A stretch of 64,000 nucleotides of DNA from Halodesulfurarchaeum sp. HSR-GB (GCF_031432215.1 NZ_JAVKGN010000002.1:1-64000), one strand, 5' to 3'; shown: positions 43,602-51,604, counted from the stretch's first letter. The notes: generated by a model from the sequence alone, not told the origin. A program made the numbers and translations.

Positions 43602-43973
43602 ATGAGCACCAGTAACAACGCCTCCGATACAAATAGCATCGTTCCATTACTGCAACGACCTGGCACCCTCTTCGAAGTCAAGGGAGCCCAATTTGTGACG
43701 ACCGGTTTCAACTCAGGTGAAGAAATCGGGACTCGGCGTATAGATTCACTTAGCCGAGACTTGCTTCCCAAAGAAGGACTTGAACAAGCCTGGATCAATG
43801 GTAATTTAGAACTACTCCGAACCTACAACAAGTCCGCAGACGTCCCCGTCAACCGAATCACACTCGCCAATCTGATAGACTACATCGAGCAGGTCAGCGA
43901 TGATACTAACGTCCCTCTTCCAGATGATATACAAGAAGCTCTCACCGACGCAAAGGCTAGCCTTGAAGACTGA
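43602..43973 (+). CDS. Hypothetical protein
   Basis: 123 residues from ATG 43602. An ATG/GTG cluster at 43556-43562 would add about 14 residues; the junction (T6 at 43543-43548, GGGTGAGG at 43559-43566) fits either. Acidic; LANLIDYIEQVSDDTNVPLP near the C-terminus is helical. No family recognised. Confidence 0.58.
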   Translation: MSTSNNASDTNSIVPLLQRPGTLFEVKGAQFVTTGFNSGEEIGTRRIDSLSRDLLPKEGLEQAWINGNLELLRTYNKSADVPVNRITLANLIDYIEQVSDDTNVPLPDDIQEALTDAKASLED

Positions 43974-44004
43974 ACCCGTAACCTGAAAATAGAATTAGAC
44001 AACA

Positions 44005-44751
44005 ATGACTGACAACATTCCAAATTGGGAACCAGCGCCCGATCTAGCAAAAGGCTTCGGGGATACAGAAGAACTCTCCCGGGGATGGACCAACACCGTT
44101 ACTGAGGAAGTAATCGTCCGGCAACCGCTTACCGACGACAAGCATTCTGGCCTCCCGGAAATTGGAGTCTATCACTACCTAGGTATCTCCGAAGATTACT
44201 ACATAGGGACCAACAGACGCTTGCTTTTCAGAGGCGACGACATCGATACTCTCGACGAACGGGTCGAATCCATCATCAGAGAAGCTGACACGCCCAACAA
44301 CCCAGACTCATTCGACACAGCAGTTGACCCTGTGAAGGTACGACGGAAACACCTGGAAACGATCGCCAATATTGAAGACTGGGCCCACGTCGTCGGAGCC
44401 GATTTCTACATTGGGGAGAAAATCGGAAACCGGAAAGAATCAAGCGGCTCCGTGGCAATTTTCGAGGGGAGTACCCGGCGTGGAGAGGGGGCATATGTCG
44501 CCCTCGCCTCGGAAAACGGCCCTCGAGGCCGACCATTCGCGTCAGTCGGGTACAAATCGGGAGGCTACTACACTACAGCCCCATCGATTAGAAGAAACGC
44601 CTGGGAAGTCGAACAGCCAGCTGTCAAATTTGACGACACCACAATCACGATCTCATCGCCGAATAGTGACCGCTCGATTACGATCGAACCGCAAACAGGC
44701 AACCCCTCTGAATGTGTCCGTGAACAGCCGACCAATCCACATTCCAAGTGA
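44005..44751 (+). CDS. Hypothetical protein
   Basis: A 248-aa acidic protein with an alpha/beta first half (VYHYLGISEDYYIGTNRRLL) and a beta-rich second half (SVAIFEGSTRRGEGAYVALA). Unrecognised. It overlaps the next gene by 4 bp (GTGA), so that gene uses a GTG start and both are coupled. Confidence 0.65.
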   Translation: MTDNIPNWEPAPDLAKGFGDTEELSRGWTNTVTEEVIVRQPLTDDKHSGLPEIGVYHYLGISEDYYIGTNRRLLFRGDDIDTLDERVESIIREADTPNNPDSFDTAVDPVKVRRKHLETIANIEDWAHVVGADFYIGEKIGNRKESSGSVAIFEGSTRRGEGAYVALASENGPRGRPFASVGYKSGGYYTTAPSIRRNAWEVEQPAVKFDDTTITISSPNSDRSITIEPQTGNPSECVREQPTNPHSK

Positions 44752-44996
44752 GCAGTACACCAATAGAGAACTCCCCAATCGATTCAATCGAAGAAGGTCC
44801 TGACAAAGTGATTGTCAAAAGCGAAATGAGCGGTACAGAGCACGTCTGGAAATTTAACAGAACGGGGAAGGGAGATGTGTATCCCACCTACCTCATACAG
44901 GGCGAAGAAAGCTATCGACTCCACAATGTAGGTGTACCGGGTTTTGTCAGGGAAGCTCTCGAAACAGATCGGGGAATCGAGATTGTGGATCGGTAA
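44748..44996 (+). CDS. Small protein, tandem paralogue of the next gene
   Basis: An 82-aa protein with a GTG start. Blocks SPIDSIEEGPDKVIVK, EHVWKFNRTG, YPTYLIQGEESYRL and ETDRGIEIVDR align one-to-one with SPTPIEQVDETADRVTV, EHELYFTKVA, FPTSMLQDGESNSL and ESEFGIEIIRR of the following gene. The fold looks like a small beta-barrel plus helix. Function unknown. Translationally coupled to the 248-aa protein gene. Confidence 0.62.
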   Translation: MSSTPIENSPIDSIEEGPDKVIVKSEMSGTEHVWKFNRTGKGDVYPTYLIQGEESYRLHNVGVPGFVREALETDRGIEIVDR

Positions 44997-45051
44997 CCAG
45001 CCCTTCTAAATCTCTCTACGATTGGTAAGTGAAGACTGATTACCACCCCGC

Positions 45052-45315
45052 TTGAATGGGCGATTACACCCGGATTTGCCGATTAGCCCAACGCCGATTG
45101 AGCAAGTCGATGAAACCGCTGATCGGGTGACCGTTGAGGTCACACTTTCCAATATCGAGCACGAATTGTACTTCACCAAAGTCGCAGATGGGATTGCTTT
45201 CCCTACATCTATGCTCCAAGATGGAGAATCAAACTCTCTAATGAAACAAGATATCCCCCCGTTTGTCCTTGACGTCCTCGAATCTGAATTCGGGATCGAA
45301 ATTATCAGACGATAA
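45052..45315 (+). CDS. Small protein, tandem paralogue of the previous gene
   Basis: 87 residues from TTG 45052, the only start codon early in the frame. Tandem copy of the 82-aa protein upstream (matching C-terminal GIEI-x-x-R), diverged to about one third identity by eye. No junction unit precedes it, suggesting the pair arose by a local duplication and shares the upstream transcript. Confidence 0.58.
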   Translation: MNGRLHPDLPISPTPIEQVDETADRVTVEVTLSNIEHELYFTKVADGIAFPTSMLQDGESNSLMKQDIPPFVLDVLESEFGIEIIRR

Positions 45316-45337
45316 CTGCAATCGAAAATTCAAGTCC

Positions 45338-45350
45338 CAAAAACTTATAC
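45338..45350 (+). promoter_or_regulatory. Strong BRE/TATA promoter for the ncRNA candidate
   Basis: CAAAAACTTATAC with TTATA at 45345-45349 is a near-ideal haloarchaeal BRE plus TATA box. The expected start point is about 45372, immediately before the first hairpin of the structured region; no coding frame starts there. Confidence 0.6.
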
Positions 45351-45371
45351 GAAATTATAGAGTACTTTGAT

Positions 45372-45576
45372 CTGGGTGCTGTTGGTACCAGACACCCCAA
45401 AAATCCCCATCTCGGGGATTTAGGTCTGCCCGGTAGCGTGCCAAAGGACCTGTCCAGCATCGCCATGCCACCTCACTGTAGGCAGCCCCCATTGCCATCA
45501 GACGAACTGGGCGGACCGCACCTTTCCCAACCGTTGTGAATCAACCAGTCCCAAGTGGGGTGTGTATGGAGTTTTT
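45372..45576 (+). ncRNA. Candidate structured non-coding RNA (about 200 nt)
   Basis: Between a strong promoter and a T5 tract (45572-45576) lies a non-coding stretch with heavy pairing. Hairpin 1: GGGTG-CTG / CAG-CACCC (45374-45397). Hairpin 2: AATCCCC / GGGGATT around ATCTC (45402-45420). Long-range stem: GGTCTGCCCGGT (45423-45434) with ACTGGGCGGACC (45506-45517), 12 consecutive pairs including two G-U. Inside it GGCA / TGCC (45481-45496), and 3' of it GTTG / CAAC and CCC / GGG. It does not match tRNA, 7S, RNase P or common riboswitch consensus that I can recall. A long 5' leader of the 45600 gene is the main alternative. Confidence 0.55.
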
Positions 45577-45599
45577 CGTTCCCCTGTAAACGGTGACGC

Positions 45600-46082
45600 A
45601 TGACGGTATATTCCAGCGTTAGTGTATCAAACTACGCCGAAGTAACCGACGAAGAAACCGCCCGCGAAATACTTCAAGCACTCCGGGAGTCGTTCCCTGA
45701 CGCCTACTTCCAGACAGCATGGCACGAAGGGCACCTCAAAATCTACGCCGACAACGGAACCATCGCTCTCCCGCCAGAGCCCGAACAGTTCCTCGAAGAG
45801 CTCGCCGAGATCCTCGAAGAGCCGATGATGATCCGGTCGGTCGGGTTCGAAGGATGCCGATACAAACCGGACGCCTGGCAGGTGACGGTGTTCCCAGACG
45901 GCGAGATCACGAGGAACACCATGCCCGACGACCCAGAACAGACTCATCAAGAGGAAGAGGAAACGTTCCAGATCGAATCAATCGATGGACGCGAAGACGG
46001 CTATTACTACGGAGTTGATAGTGATAGCCTCGAAGGCGTCACCATCAACGAGCTCGAAGGAAAAGTCAAGATCCACAACTGA
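45600..46082 (+). CDS. Hypothetical acidic protein
   Basis: A 160-aa protein. Helical and strand elements (ETAREILQALRESFPDAYFQ; FLEELAEILEEPMMIRSVGF; WQVTVFPDGEITR) resemble small ferredoxin-like viral proteins, without a firm family. The ATG is 24 nt after the T5 tract, with CGGTGACG between. It could share a transcript with the ncRNA candidate. Confidence 0.65.
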   Translation: MTVYSSVSVSNYAEVTDEETAREILQALRESFPDAYFQTAWHEGHLKIYADNGTIALPPEPEQFLEELAEILEEPMMIRSVGFEGCRYKPDAWQVTVFPDGEITRNTMPDDPEQTHQEEEETFQIESIDGREDGYYYGVDSDSLEGVTINELEGKVKIHN

Positions 46083-46103
46083 ATCCTCACCCGTCTCAGA
46101 ACC

Positions 46104-46334
46104 ATGGTCAACACTTACAAAATCGCACTCGAAGTACCGCCATCCAAGAAACCGATCGCCATCGCAAAAGCGGCTCTCGAACTGTCCGATCGGGAGTTCG
46201 ATATCCTCGATGTGTGGGTAAGGACTGAGACCAAAAGCGCCACGACCGTGATTTTCGAGGTCGATACGCTCGAAGACAAAGCTCGCTTCGAGGAAAAGGA
46301 AATGGTCCAGTCCGTCGAAGAGATGGAAAACTGA
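46104..46334 (+). CDS. Small hypothetical protein
   Basis: A 76-aa protein with a beta-alpha-beta pattern (TYKIALEVPP; IAIAKAALELSDREFDIL; TTVIFEVDTLEDKARFE), perhaps a ferredoxin-like fold. Lies 21 bp after the previous stop. No family. Confidence 0.58.
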   Translation: MVNTYKIALEVPPSKKPIAIAKAALELSDREFDILDVWVRTETKSATTVIFEVDTLEDKARFEEKEMVQSVEEMEN

Positions 46335-46356
46335 CCCTCAATCAACTCATTTGAAA

Positions 46357-46629
46357 ATGGAATACTGGACTGAAGCCGATCAAGCCGTTCCTGCCGAAGA
46401 GGTCCGAGGCGTCCCAGATAACGCCGATATATGGCGTTGCTGGATAGCCGAAAACAGCTTGAAACACATTACAGTCTACAAAGACGGAAACGATTTCTAC
46501 ATCACCGCTTTGGGTCGATGCCGTCGAGAACACCTAGCCGGCCTCAGCCAAGAAGAAGCAGAAGCCAAAGTGGAAAAACTCCGTAACCAGATCCACGCGA
46601 ACGCTACGAATCAAGGCCAACCGGCCTGA
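46357..46629 (+). CDS. Small hypothetical protein
   Basis: 90 residues from ATG 46357 (a TTG at 46351 is also in frame). WCRCWI-like WRCWIAENSLKHITVYKDGN and a helical C-terminus (SQEEAEAKVEKLRNQIHANA). No family recognised. Confidence 0.55.
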   Translation: MEYWTEADQAVPAEEVRGVPDNADIWRCWIAENSLKHITVYKDGNDFYITALGRCRREHLAGLSQEEAEAKVEKLRNQIHANATNQGQPA

Positions 46630-46677
46630 GCAATCTTTTCGCCGCATCTGTTTTTCCTTCCCGTGAGGCGTTGAGGC

Positions 46678-47112
46678 ATGTGTCAATCCCAGCCCCAGAA
46701 CGCCCAGTTTTTCGTGATTCACAACGAAGGAGCCGCCCGTGGTATCCACGGCCCCTTCGATGACGAAGACAAAGCCGAGAATATCGCAGACAAACTCGGC
46801 CCCTATCACGTCGATTCAAGTGATGAACAGTACCCGACCTGCGAACTCTGCGACGAACCAGCCGTGATTAGGGGCTATCTCCAACTCAACACTCGGGTGC
46901 ATCCGAATGTGCCCCTCTGTGCCGGCTGTTACGTGCCCCTCGACGAAATCGAAGCCAAATTCCCCTACGGGATGGATCGCGCTGATTTTGCCGAAGAACA
47001 CCCGCCAGAAGTCATTACGACACCTGCCGACCACGTAATGACCCAAGGCGAAGAAGTGATCATCAAGCACGGACCTGGGGAGGAATCTCGGCTGCGAATC
47101 CCCTCGTTCTAA
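46678..47112 (+). CDS. Zinc-binding protein
   Basis: A 144-aa protein. YPTCELCDEPAVIRGYLQLN and VPLCAGCYVPLDEIE give two CxxC pairs about 30 residues apart, a treble-clef or zinc-ribbon layout. The N-terminal part has an INTEIN-unrelated FFVIHNEGA-like strand. Junction T5 at 46651-46655, GGCGTTGAGG, 23 nt to the ATG. Confidence 0.65.
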   Translation: MCQSQPQNAQFFVIHNEGAARGIHGPFDDEDKAENIADKLGPYHVDSSDEQYPTCELCDEPAVIRGYLQLNTRVHPNVPLCAGCYVPLDEIEAKFPYGMDRADFAEEHPPEVITTPADHVMTQGEEVIIKHGPGEESRLRIPSF

Positions 47113-47126
47113 CCCGAGTCACAACC

Positions 47127-47906
47127 ATGGCCGAACCCACATACACCGTCAGATCGCCGTACCGCCCGTTCACTCGAAATGCATACGCCGGCCTCAAAGA
47201 GCACAACATCCTCGAAGAAGTTGAGACAGAGGATTGCATCAGCAAGGAAATCACGGTCACAGAACGGCCAGCCGACAAATTCCTCGAAAAACACGAGTTG
47301 CAAATCCAAAACGAGCCCAGCGTGATATTCGAAAACGATCAAGGCAGCAAAATCCAGATATATACCGATCCAAATCAGGTCATTGCAGAAGGCGAGAAAA
47401 CTGTTCTCCACCCATGGGTAGCAGCTGATGAACTCACCGAATCCCCCGAATGGGAGCCAACAAAAGGGAATCCAGGAGAGGTCTACGACCCACCACTGCC
47501 AAACAAAGTATTAAAGAACAAATTCTTACCCGGGAGTTTTGAATTTGATTCGGTGATCGATCGGGTCCACACCACCGAAAATGGTCCTGATCCTTCTGGG
47601 CCTTGTTACGTGTGGAACCGCAGAGAAAGCAACAGTGACACGAGCAAAATCGGATTCTACCAGTCCGAAGAGTACGTCGACGACGGGTTTCCCTTCATCG
47701 TCGCCAAGCTGATCGATCCTCTCGATGACTCCCCGCCGGCCTGGAAACCAGTCGGGATCGCCGAAACAGAAGAATTCGCCATCGGCATGCTCCATCGACA
47801 AGCCGATTTCCGGACGTTCATCGAGGAAAGCCAGTCAGGTGAACTCTATCCTGAATGGCTGAACCGAACAGGTGGTACTGAATACGAACAGCCCGAAGCC
47901 CCGTGA
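47127..47906 (+). CDS. Hypothetical protein
   Basis: A 259-aa acidic protein, mostly beta in its first half (VIFENDQGSKIQIYTDPNQV) and mixed in the second (YVWNRRESNSDTSKIGFYQS; EEFAIGMLHRQADFRTFIEE). No family is recognised. It begins 14 bp after the previous stop. Confidence 0.65.
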   Translation: MAEPTYTVRSPYRPFTRNAYAGLKEHNILEEVETEDCISKEITVTERPADKFLEKHELQIQNEPSVIFENDQGSKIQIYTDPNQVIAEGEKTVLHPWVAADELTESPEWEPTKGNPGEVYDPPLPNKVLKNKFLPGSFEFDSVIDRVHTTENGPDPSGPCYVWNRRESNSDTSKIGFYQSEEYVDDGFPFIVAKLIDPLDDSPPAWKPVGIAETEEFAIGMLHRQADFRTFIEESQSGELYPEWLNRTGGTEYEQPEAP

Positions 47907-47934
47907 TTCGAAAACTCCCGGAAATGGGTGAGGT

Positions 47935-48060
47935 CGAGGGCAAGATCACACACCCACGTTCCCTTGGGGAAGGCAGGGCCGGCCCGAGAGCAAGACCAGC
48001 CATCTCTTCCCCAGTCCACGCTCCGTCGTGCTGACCGCTATCTTAACGGTCGCACGACAA
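47935..48060. other. Structured intergenic stretch with a strong hairpin
   Basis: GGGGAAG (47966-47972) pairs with CTTCCCC (48006-48012) around a palindromic GGGCCGGCCC. Further right, GTCGTGC and GACCG (48025-48037) pair with CGGTC and GCACGAC (48047-48058): 12 bp with a single bulged T and a 9-nt loop. No open frame here is protein-like. It could be the 3' part of the upstream transcript, a terminator or a small RNA. Confidence 0.45.
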
Positions 48061-48077
48061 TTGGGTTTGAACCACCA

Positions 48078-48092
48078 GAATTATTTAAACGT
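48078..48092 (+). promoter_or_regulatory. Promoter of the uracil-DNA glycosylase gene
   Basis: AGAATTATTTAAACG holds a TATA box TTATTTAAA about 35 bp upstream of the ATG at 48121, consistent with a short-leader or leaderless mRNA. It is one of the few clear classical TATA boxes in the accessory region. Confidence 0.55.
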
Positions 48093-48120
48093 TCGGCGTT
48101 GCGATTCGCAATAAGGCTGC

Positions 48121-48696
48121 ATGAATATCGACTCACCTGCCACCCAAATCGAAGGGCCTGATATCGTCTCTTGCTCCGGGTGTTCAGAGCTTGTGGAATC
48201 CAGAACTCGGATCGTGAACGGTACAGGGCCGGAAAGCGCAGACGTCCTATTTGTCGGAGAAGCCCCCGGCGCCAATGAAGACGAACAAGGTGAACCATTC
48301 GTCGGGCGGAGTGGCAAAATCCTCGATGAGACTCTTGAATCAGTCGGAATGCCTCGGAATGAGGTTCGGATCACGAATATCGTTCGCTGCCGACCACCTG
48401 AAAACCGAGATCCGCACAAAGCAGAGATTAAAAATTGCCTTCCACACCTCGATAACGAAATCGATCATATCGATCCGAACGTCATCGTCCCCTTAGGTGC
48501 GATTCCTGCAAAGACGATCATCGCCGATGAGATCGACAAAATCACGGAAGCCGCTGGGATGAAATATCGAACTGAGTTTGGTCGCGACCAGACTATCGCC
48601 ATCGCGAGCGTCCACCCAGCAGCAACGATTTACAACCGCGATTTGCGCCCCAAATTCGAGAAAACACTTGAGGAAGTCGCGAATTACACCGACTGA
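48121..48696 (+). CDS. udg: Type-4 (Fe-S) uracil-DNA glycosylase
   Basis: A 191-aa protein. VLFVGEAPGANEDEQGEPFV then GRSGKILDETL is the family-4 motif 1; NIVRCRPPENRDP and SVHPAATIY are motifs 2 and 3. The four cluster cysteines are C18 and C21 (CSGC) and those in VRCRPP and KNCLP. Length is typical. It removes uracil from DNA, protecting the element or limiting dU in ssDNA intermediates. It has its own TATA promoter. Confidence 0.93.
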   Translation: MNIDSPATQIEGPDIVSCSGCSELVESRTRIVNGTGPESADVLFVGEAPGANEDEQGEPFVGRSGKILDETLESVGMPRNEVRITNIVRCRPPENRDPHKAEIKNCLPHLDNEIDHIDPNVIVPLGAIPAKTIIADEIDKITEAAGMKYRTEFGRDQTIAIASVHPAATIYNRDLRPKFEKTLEEVANYTD

Positions 48697-48745
48697 CCTC
48701 AGTATCCCTTGGTTCTGTTTTTGGTTGGCGTGATTTGGGTAGACC

Positions 48746-49012
48746 ATGACCGTACTGACCGGCGAAAAGGTAGTCGTAGAGGGCTTCAATCGATTCCGGG
48801 ACATTCTCGACGTCGAGAACGAAGAAATTCTACAAGCAGTCCCAGAATCGGAACATGACGCCATCGTGGAGTCATACAACAACTTACATGGGAGTAAGTT
48901 GAGATCGGCCAAAGGCCCAATCGATAAGGTGACTGAACTCCCCGCATGGGCAATCGATGATTACGTCATCGGGGGGTTGTGCCAACCCGACAAGGTGGAG
49001 GTAGCAAAATGA
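48746..49012 (+). CDS. Hypothetical protein, paralogue of the protein at 30574
   Basis: An 88-aa protein sharing FNxFRDxLxV, the I-x-QA-x-P block, YNN and LPxWA with the 117-aa protein at 30574, so the element carries two diverged copies 18 kb apart. Function unknown. T5 at 48718-48722, 24 nt before the ATG. Ends by ATGA overlap with the next gene. Confidence 0.62.
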   Translation: MTVLTGEKVVVEGFNRFRDILDVENEEILQAVPESEHDAIVESYNNLHGSKLRSAKGPIDKVTELPAWAIDDYVIGGLCQPDKVEVAK

Positions 49013-49287
49013 CGGGGATTCAAATCGACTCACTCAGCGATTTCTTCGAACAAATCACAGTTCTCACGGAAGGCTACGAGTTCGAATACCAAGGATACAC
49101 CCTCCGAAAAGCCGAGACGAAAAGCCTCTCACCCGCCCACTCGACGGTGGAGGTCCTCAACACAGACGGGAATCACGTCGAAACACTGAATCTCGGAGCG
49201 TATGGCTCAGTAGAGTCGCTGAAAACGTTCCTCGACAGGGTTCTCGAGTACGATCCCGATTCGGTAGAAGACTGGTTGAACAGGTGA
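49009..49287 (+). CDS. Small hypothetical protein
   Basis: A 92-aa protein starting at the ATG that overlaps the previous stop. SDFFEQITVLTEGYEFEYQG and SLKTFLDRVLEYDPDSVEDW. No family. The close packing with its neighbours suggests a common operon 48746-49608. Confidence 0.6.
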   Translation: MTGIQIDSLSDFFEQITVLTEGYEFEYQGYTLRKAETKSLSPAHSTVEVLNTDGNHVETLNLGAYGSVESLKTFLDRVLEYDPDSVEDWLNR

Positions 49288-49293
49288 TCCAAA

Positions 49294-49608
49294 ATGGGAG
49301 CATTCTCTGACATCAATTGGGAAGGCGGAACCGTGTTTGGAGTCCTAGACCAGTTCTCATTCTTCCCCTACTCCGGTAGTGATGGCGACCTGTTCAGGAA
49401 AAACGGGCTTGCTGGCTGGCGAGTCTCAGTTTACGGAAACTGGATGATCAAAATCCAGAAAAAACGGCGGCCAGAAATCGGGGGTTGGGCAACAAAACGT
49501 AGGTGGGAAGTAGGACTTGACGAAGAACTGCCAAAAGAGTACATCGAAGATTTCGAATCGGTCCTCGAAACGCTCGTAGAAACCGGGGAACTCCCCAAAG
49601 ACGACTGA
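49294..49608 (+). CDS. Hypothetical protein
   Basis: A 104-aa protein, more basic than its neighbours (MIKIQKKRRPEIGGWATKRR), with possible nucleic-acid contact. FGVLDQFSFFPYSGSDGDLF at the N-terminus. Starts 6 bp after the previous stop. No family recognised. Confidence 0.58.
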   Translation: MGAFSDINWEGGTVFGVLDQFSFFPYSGSDGDLFRKNGLAGWRVSVYGNWMIKIQKKRRPEIGGWATKRRWEVGLDEELPKEYIEDFESVLETLVETGELPKDD

Positions 49609-49640
49609 TTTTTTGTCACCCTGTAGTCGGTGGGCTAACC

Positions 49641-49976
49641 ATGCAAGCAGAAACAACTCCACACACCAACGATATCGACGAACTCGCAGACATCGGACTA
49701 GCCAAACTCGGTCAAGGGAATCTCGATCAGGTCGAGTCCATCCTTCGGGAAATCCGAGACCTGAGCAAGCCACCGCAAAGCAAACGCACTTTCCTTCGGG
49801 TTGATGGATTCAACCCCGATGAATTCGAGCACGACGACGAAAGCGACCAAGCAGGCTATCTCGCCGACCAAGTTTTCAGCATCATGCAGGAGGACCTCGG
49901 CATGGATCCCAAAGGGGTCGTTCCGATCGTAAACCCTGAGACTGTCGTCATCGAAGTGCCGAAAAATCGGGACTGA
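49641..49976 (+). CDS. Hypothetical acidic protein
   Basis: A 111-aa protein. A helical N-terminus (ADIGLAKLGQGNLDQVESIL) and a strand-forming C-terminus (VVPIVNPETVVIEVPK). Junction T6 at 49609-49614, 26 nt before the ATG. No family. Confidence 0.6.
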   Translation: MQAETTPHTNDIDELADIGLAKLGQGNLDQVESILREIRDLSKPPQSKRTFLRVDGFNPDEFEHDDESDQAGYLADQVFSIMQEDLGMDPKGVVPIVNPETVVIEVPKNRD

Positions 49977-49980
49977 ACCA

Positions 49981-50175
49981 ATGGCTACTTCCTCGAGGTC
50001 ACCCGGGCCAACTTGGTTCGACGAGTCAAATCGGAAAACGTGTGACCACGACCGCGATCAATACCCCCCAGAACGAGTCCGGAAATACATCGGATACTCC
50101 GATTTCGGTTATTTCAGAAGCGAGTGCGGCCATCCCGAGTGTGATGAAAATTGGGACTGGTACATAGAGGGCTAA
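49981..50175 (+). CDS. Small Cys/His-containing protein
   Basis: A 64-aa protein. KTCDHDRDQYPPERVRKYIG and SECGHPECDENWDWY provide C, H, C, H and C, probably a small zinc finger. It begins 4 bp after the previous stop. Confidence 0.6.
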   Translation: MATSSRSPGPTWFDESNRKTCDHDRDQYPPERVRKYIGYSDFGYFRSECGHPECDENWDWYIEG

Positions 50176-50227
50176 CCAAATTACGGTTGGTTTGCTCTTT
50201 TTTGTACTCCCCGTGCAGAGGGTGGGG

Positions 50228-50740
50228 ATGAATTCAGACCGTCCGCTTCATCGTTTCGATGATATCCACCTCTGGCACGGTTCTTTTGCTGCGTATATTG
50301 AAGATTCCTTGCCCGAGAATACTGTTCTCCTAACACCGTCTGGGAAGATCGCGACCCAGCTCCTCGAAGAGTTGCCTGAGGTCCAGGACTCGGTGGAGAT
50401 CCATTCTGGCCCTCTTGATTCGCTCCCATTCGATGCGGATGAATTTGAGGCCTGTATTCTCTATACCGAAAAACGGGGCATTCACCAGCGCCATCAACCG
50501 TTTTACGAAGCGACTCGCGTGACCGAGAAGGGTGGAGAGATCCTATTCCGAGCATCCAATTACCTTCCTCATAGCAGGGCAGCCACGATCGAAGAAGTCC
50601 GAATCGGTGAGTGGGAAGGCCACGCCGATCCCACACTATTTGCATCATTCCAGATTACCGAATCCGGCGACCCATCAACAGGAGCGGAGAGCGTTTCACA
50701 CGTTACCTTGGGCGACTTTCAAGACCAGATCAGAGCATGA
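50228..50740 (+). CDS. Degenerate SAM-methyltransferase-fold protein
   Basis: 170 residues from ATG 50228, chosen because T6 (50198-50203) and GAGGGTGGGG precede it. VLLTPSGKIATQLLEELP, VEIHSGPLDSLPFDADEFEA and ILYTEKRG / VTEKGGEILFRASN reproduce the order of class I methyltransferase strands, but the GxG SAM loop is missing and no DPPY-type motif remains. I infer a non-catalytic partner. It overlaps the next methyltransferase gene by 4 bp. Confidence 0.6.
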   Translation: MNSDRPLHRFDDIHLWHGSFAAYIEDSLPENTVLLTPSGKIATQLLEELPEVQDSVEIHSGPLDSLPFDADEFEACILYTEKRGIHQRHQPFYEATRVTEKGGEILFRASNYLPHSRAATIEEVRIGEWEGHADPTLFASFQITESGDPSTGAESVSHVTLGDFQDQIRA

Positions 50741-51567
50741 AACCGAACAATCCAAACCACGATTTCCGAGCCTCTTGGCGGTGGCCTGCCGATTTCGAGG
50801 AGTGGGTGGCCAGTCAATGCGAAGGGGCGACCATCAATGTCTTCGCCGGCCTTTCGCCGATTGGGGACGTAAGATTGGACCTCCGAACACCTCAGGAGCT
50901 CAATGACGCTATGGAGGGAGCCGGCCAGTACGTTTCCAATGGTACAACGATCCGAGCAAACGGATTCGATGCACTTCCAATCTCAGAGGACACCTTCGAT
51001 ACTACGGTAGCTGATCCGCCCTGGAAGGATATTACTGAACAGATGCGGCGCCGTCTTTTCGATGAGCTGGTCCGGATCACGAAACCCACAGGTCGGATAA
51101 TCTTCAACGCTTGGTGGATCCCGGACCATCAACTGGTCTCATTAGATGAGATCCGGGTCAGGCAAGACACCGATCGGTATAGTCAGGGGACCCCCTCGAC
51201 GAGTTACGCCGGCATATACACCGTCCACAACACTCGAATCGAATCGGAGTCGGAGATTTTCTCCGTCCCTCGAGGTGAATTTGCGCCTGAGCTTTCGCCT
51301 ACTCAGTACCATTACGAGGCAACGATCGAGAGTAAAGATGGGCTCCATGAGGCAGTAGATAACTACGACAATCGCCTCTTGAATCCCGATCAAGAGGGAG
51401 AGTGTCCAAAATGTGGCAATGGAGCCCTCTTGCCTGTAGGGCCAGATGTCTCCCCGCCAACCTACAGCGACAGCGAGTTATACGAGTGTCCCAACTGTCG
51501 GTTTCGAACCGAATACGGGGAAATATTCCCGGAACCAAAATCCACTCAACAGCAATTGTGTAGTTAG
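50737..51567 (+). CDS. DPPW-type DNA methyltransferase with C-terminal zinc ribbon
   Basis: 276 residues from ATG 50737 (ATGA overlap with the previous gene). INVFAGLSPIGDVRLDL at the SAM-binding end, DTTVADPPWKDI (D93-PPW) as the amino-methylation motif, then ITKPTGRIIFNAWW; the C-terminus has a zinc ribbon ECPKCGNGALLP / LYECPNCRFRTEYG. DPPW is seen in beta-class N6-adenine methyltransferases and MT-A70-like proteins. The zinc ribbon may recognise nucleic acid. Specificity unknown. Confidence 0.72.
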   Translation: MKPNNPNHDFRASWRWPADFEEWVASQCEGATINVFAGLSPIGDVRLDLRTPQELNDAMEGAGQYVSNGTTIRANGFDALPISEDTFDTTVADPPWKDITEQMRRRLFDELVRITKPTGRIIFNAWWIPDHQLVSLDEIRVRQDTDRYSQGTPSTSYAGIYTVHNTRIESESEIFSVPRGEFAPELSPTQYHYEATIESKDGLHEAVDNYDNRLLNPDQEGECPKCGNGALLPVGPDVSPPTYSDSELYECPNCRFRTEYGEIFPEPKSTQQQLCS

Positions 51568-51604
51568 GCCTTCCCGGGGTTTTTGTCCACCGTGTGGAAA
51601 TAAG

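Noticed and set aside
45372-45576. Cobalamin, TPP or other known riboswitch upstream of the 45600 gene
   Set aside because: I tried to match the known core motifs (for example GCCACTG or CTGAGA) and none fit in order; only a structured RNA of unknown class is supported.
48025-48085. A tRNA around the hairpin and the GGTTTGAACC sequence before udg
   Set aside because: The anticodon-like loop has nine bases or lacks U33, and no acceptor or D-arm can be formed.
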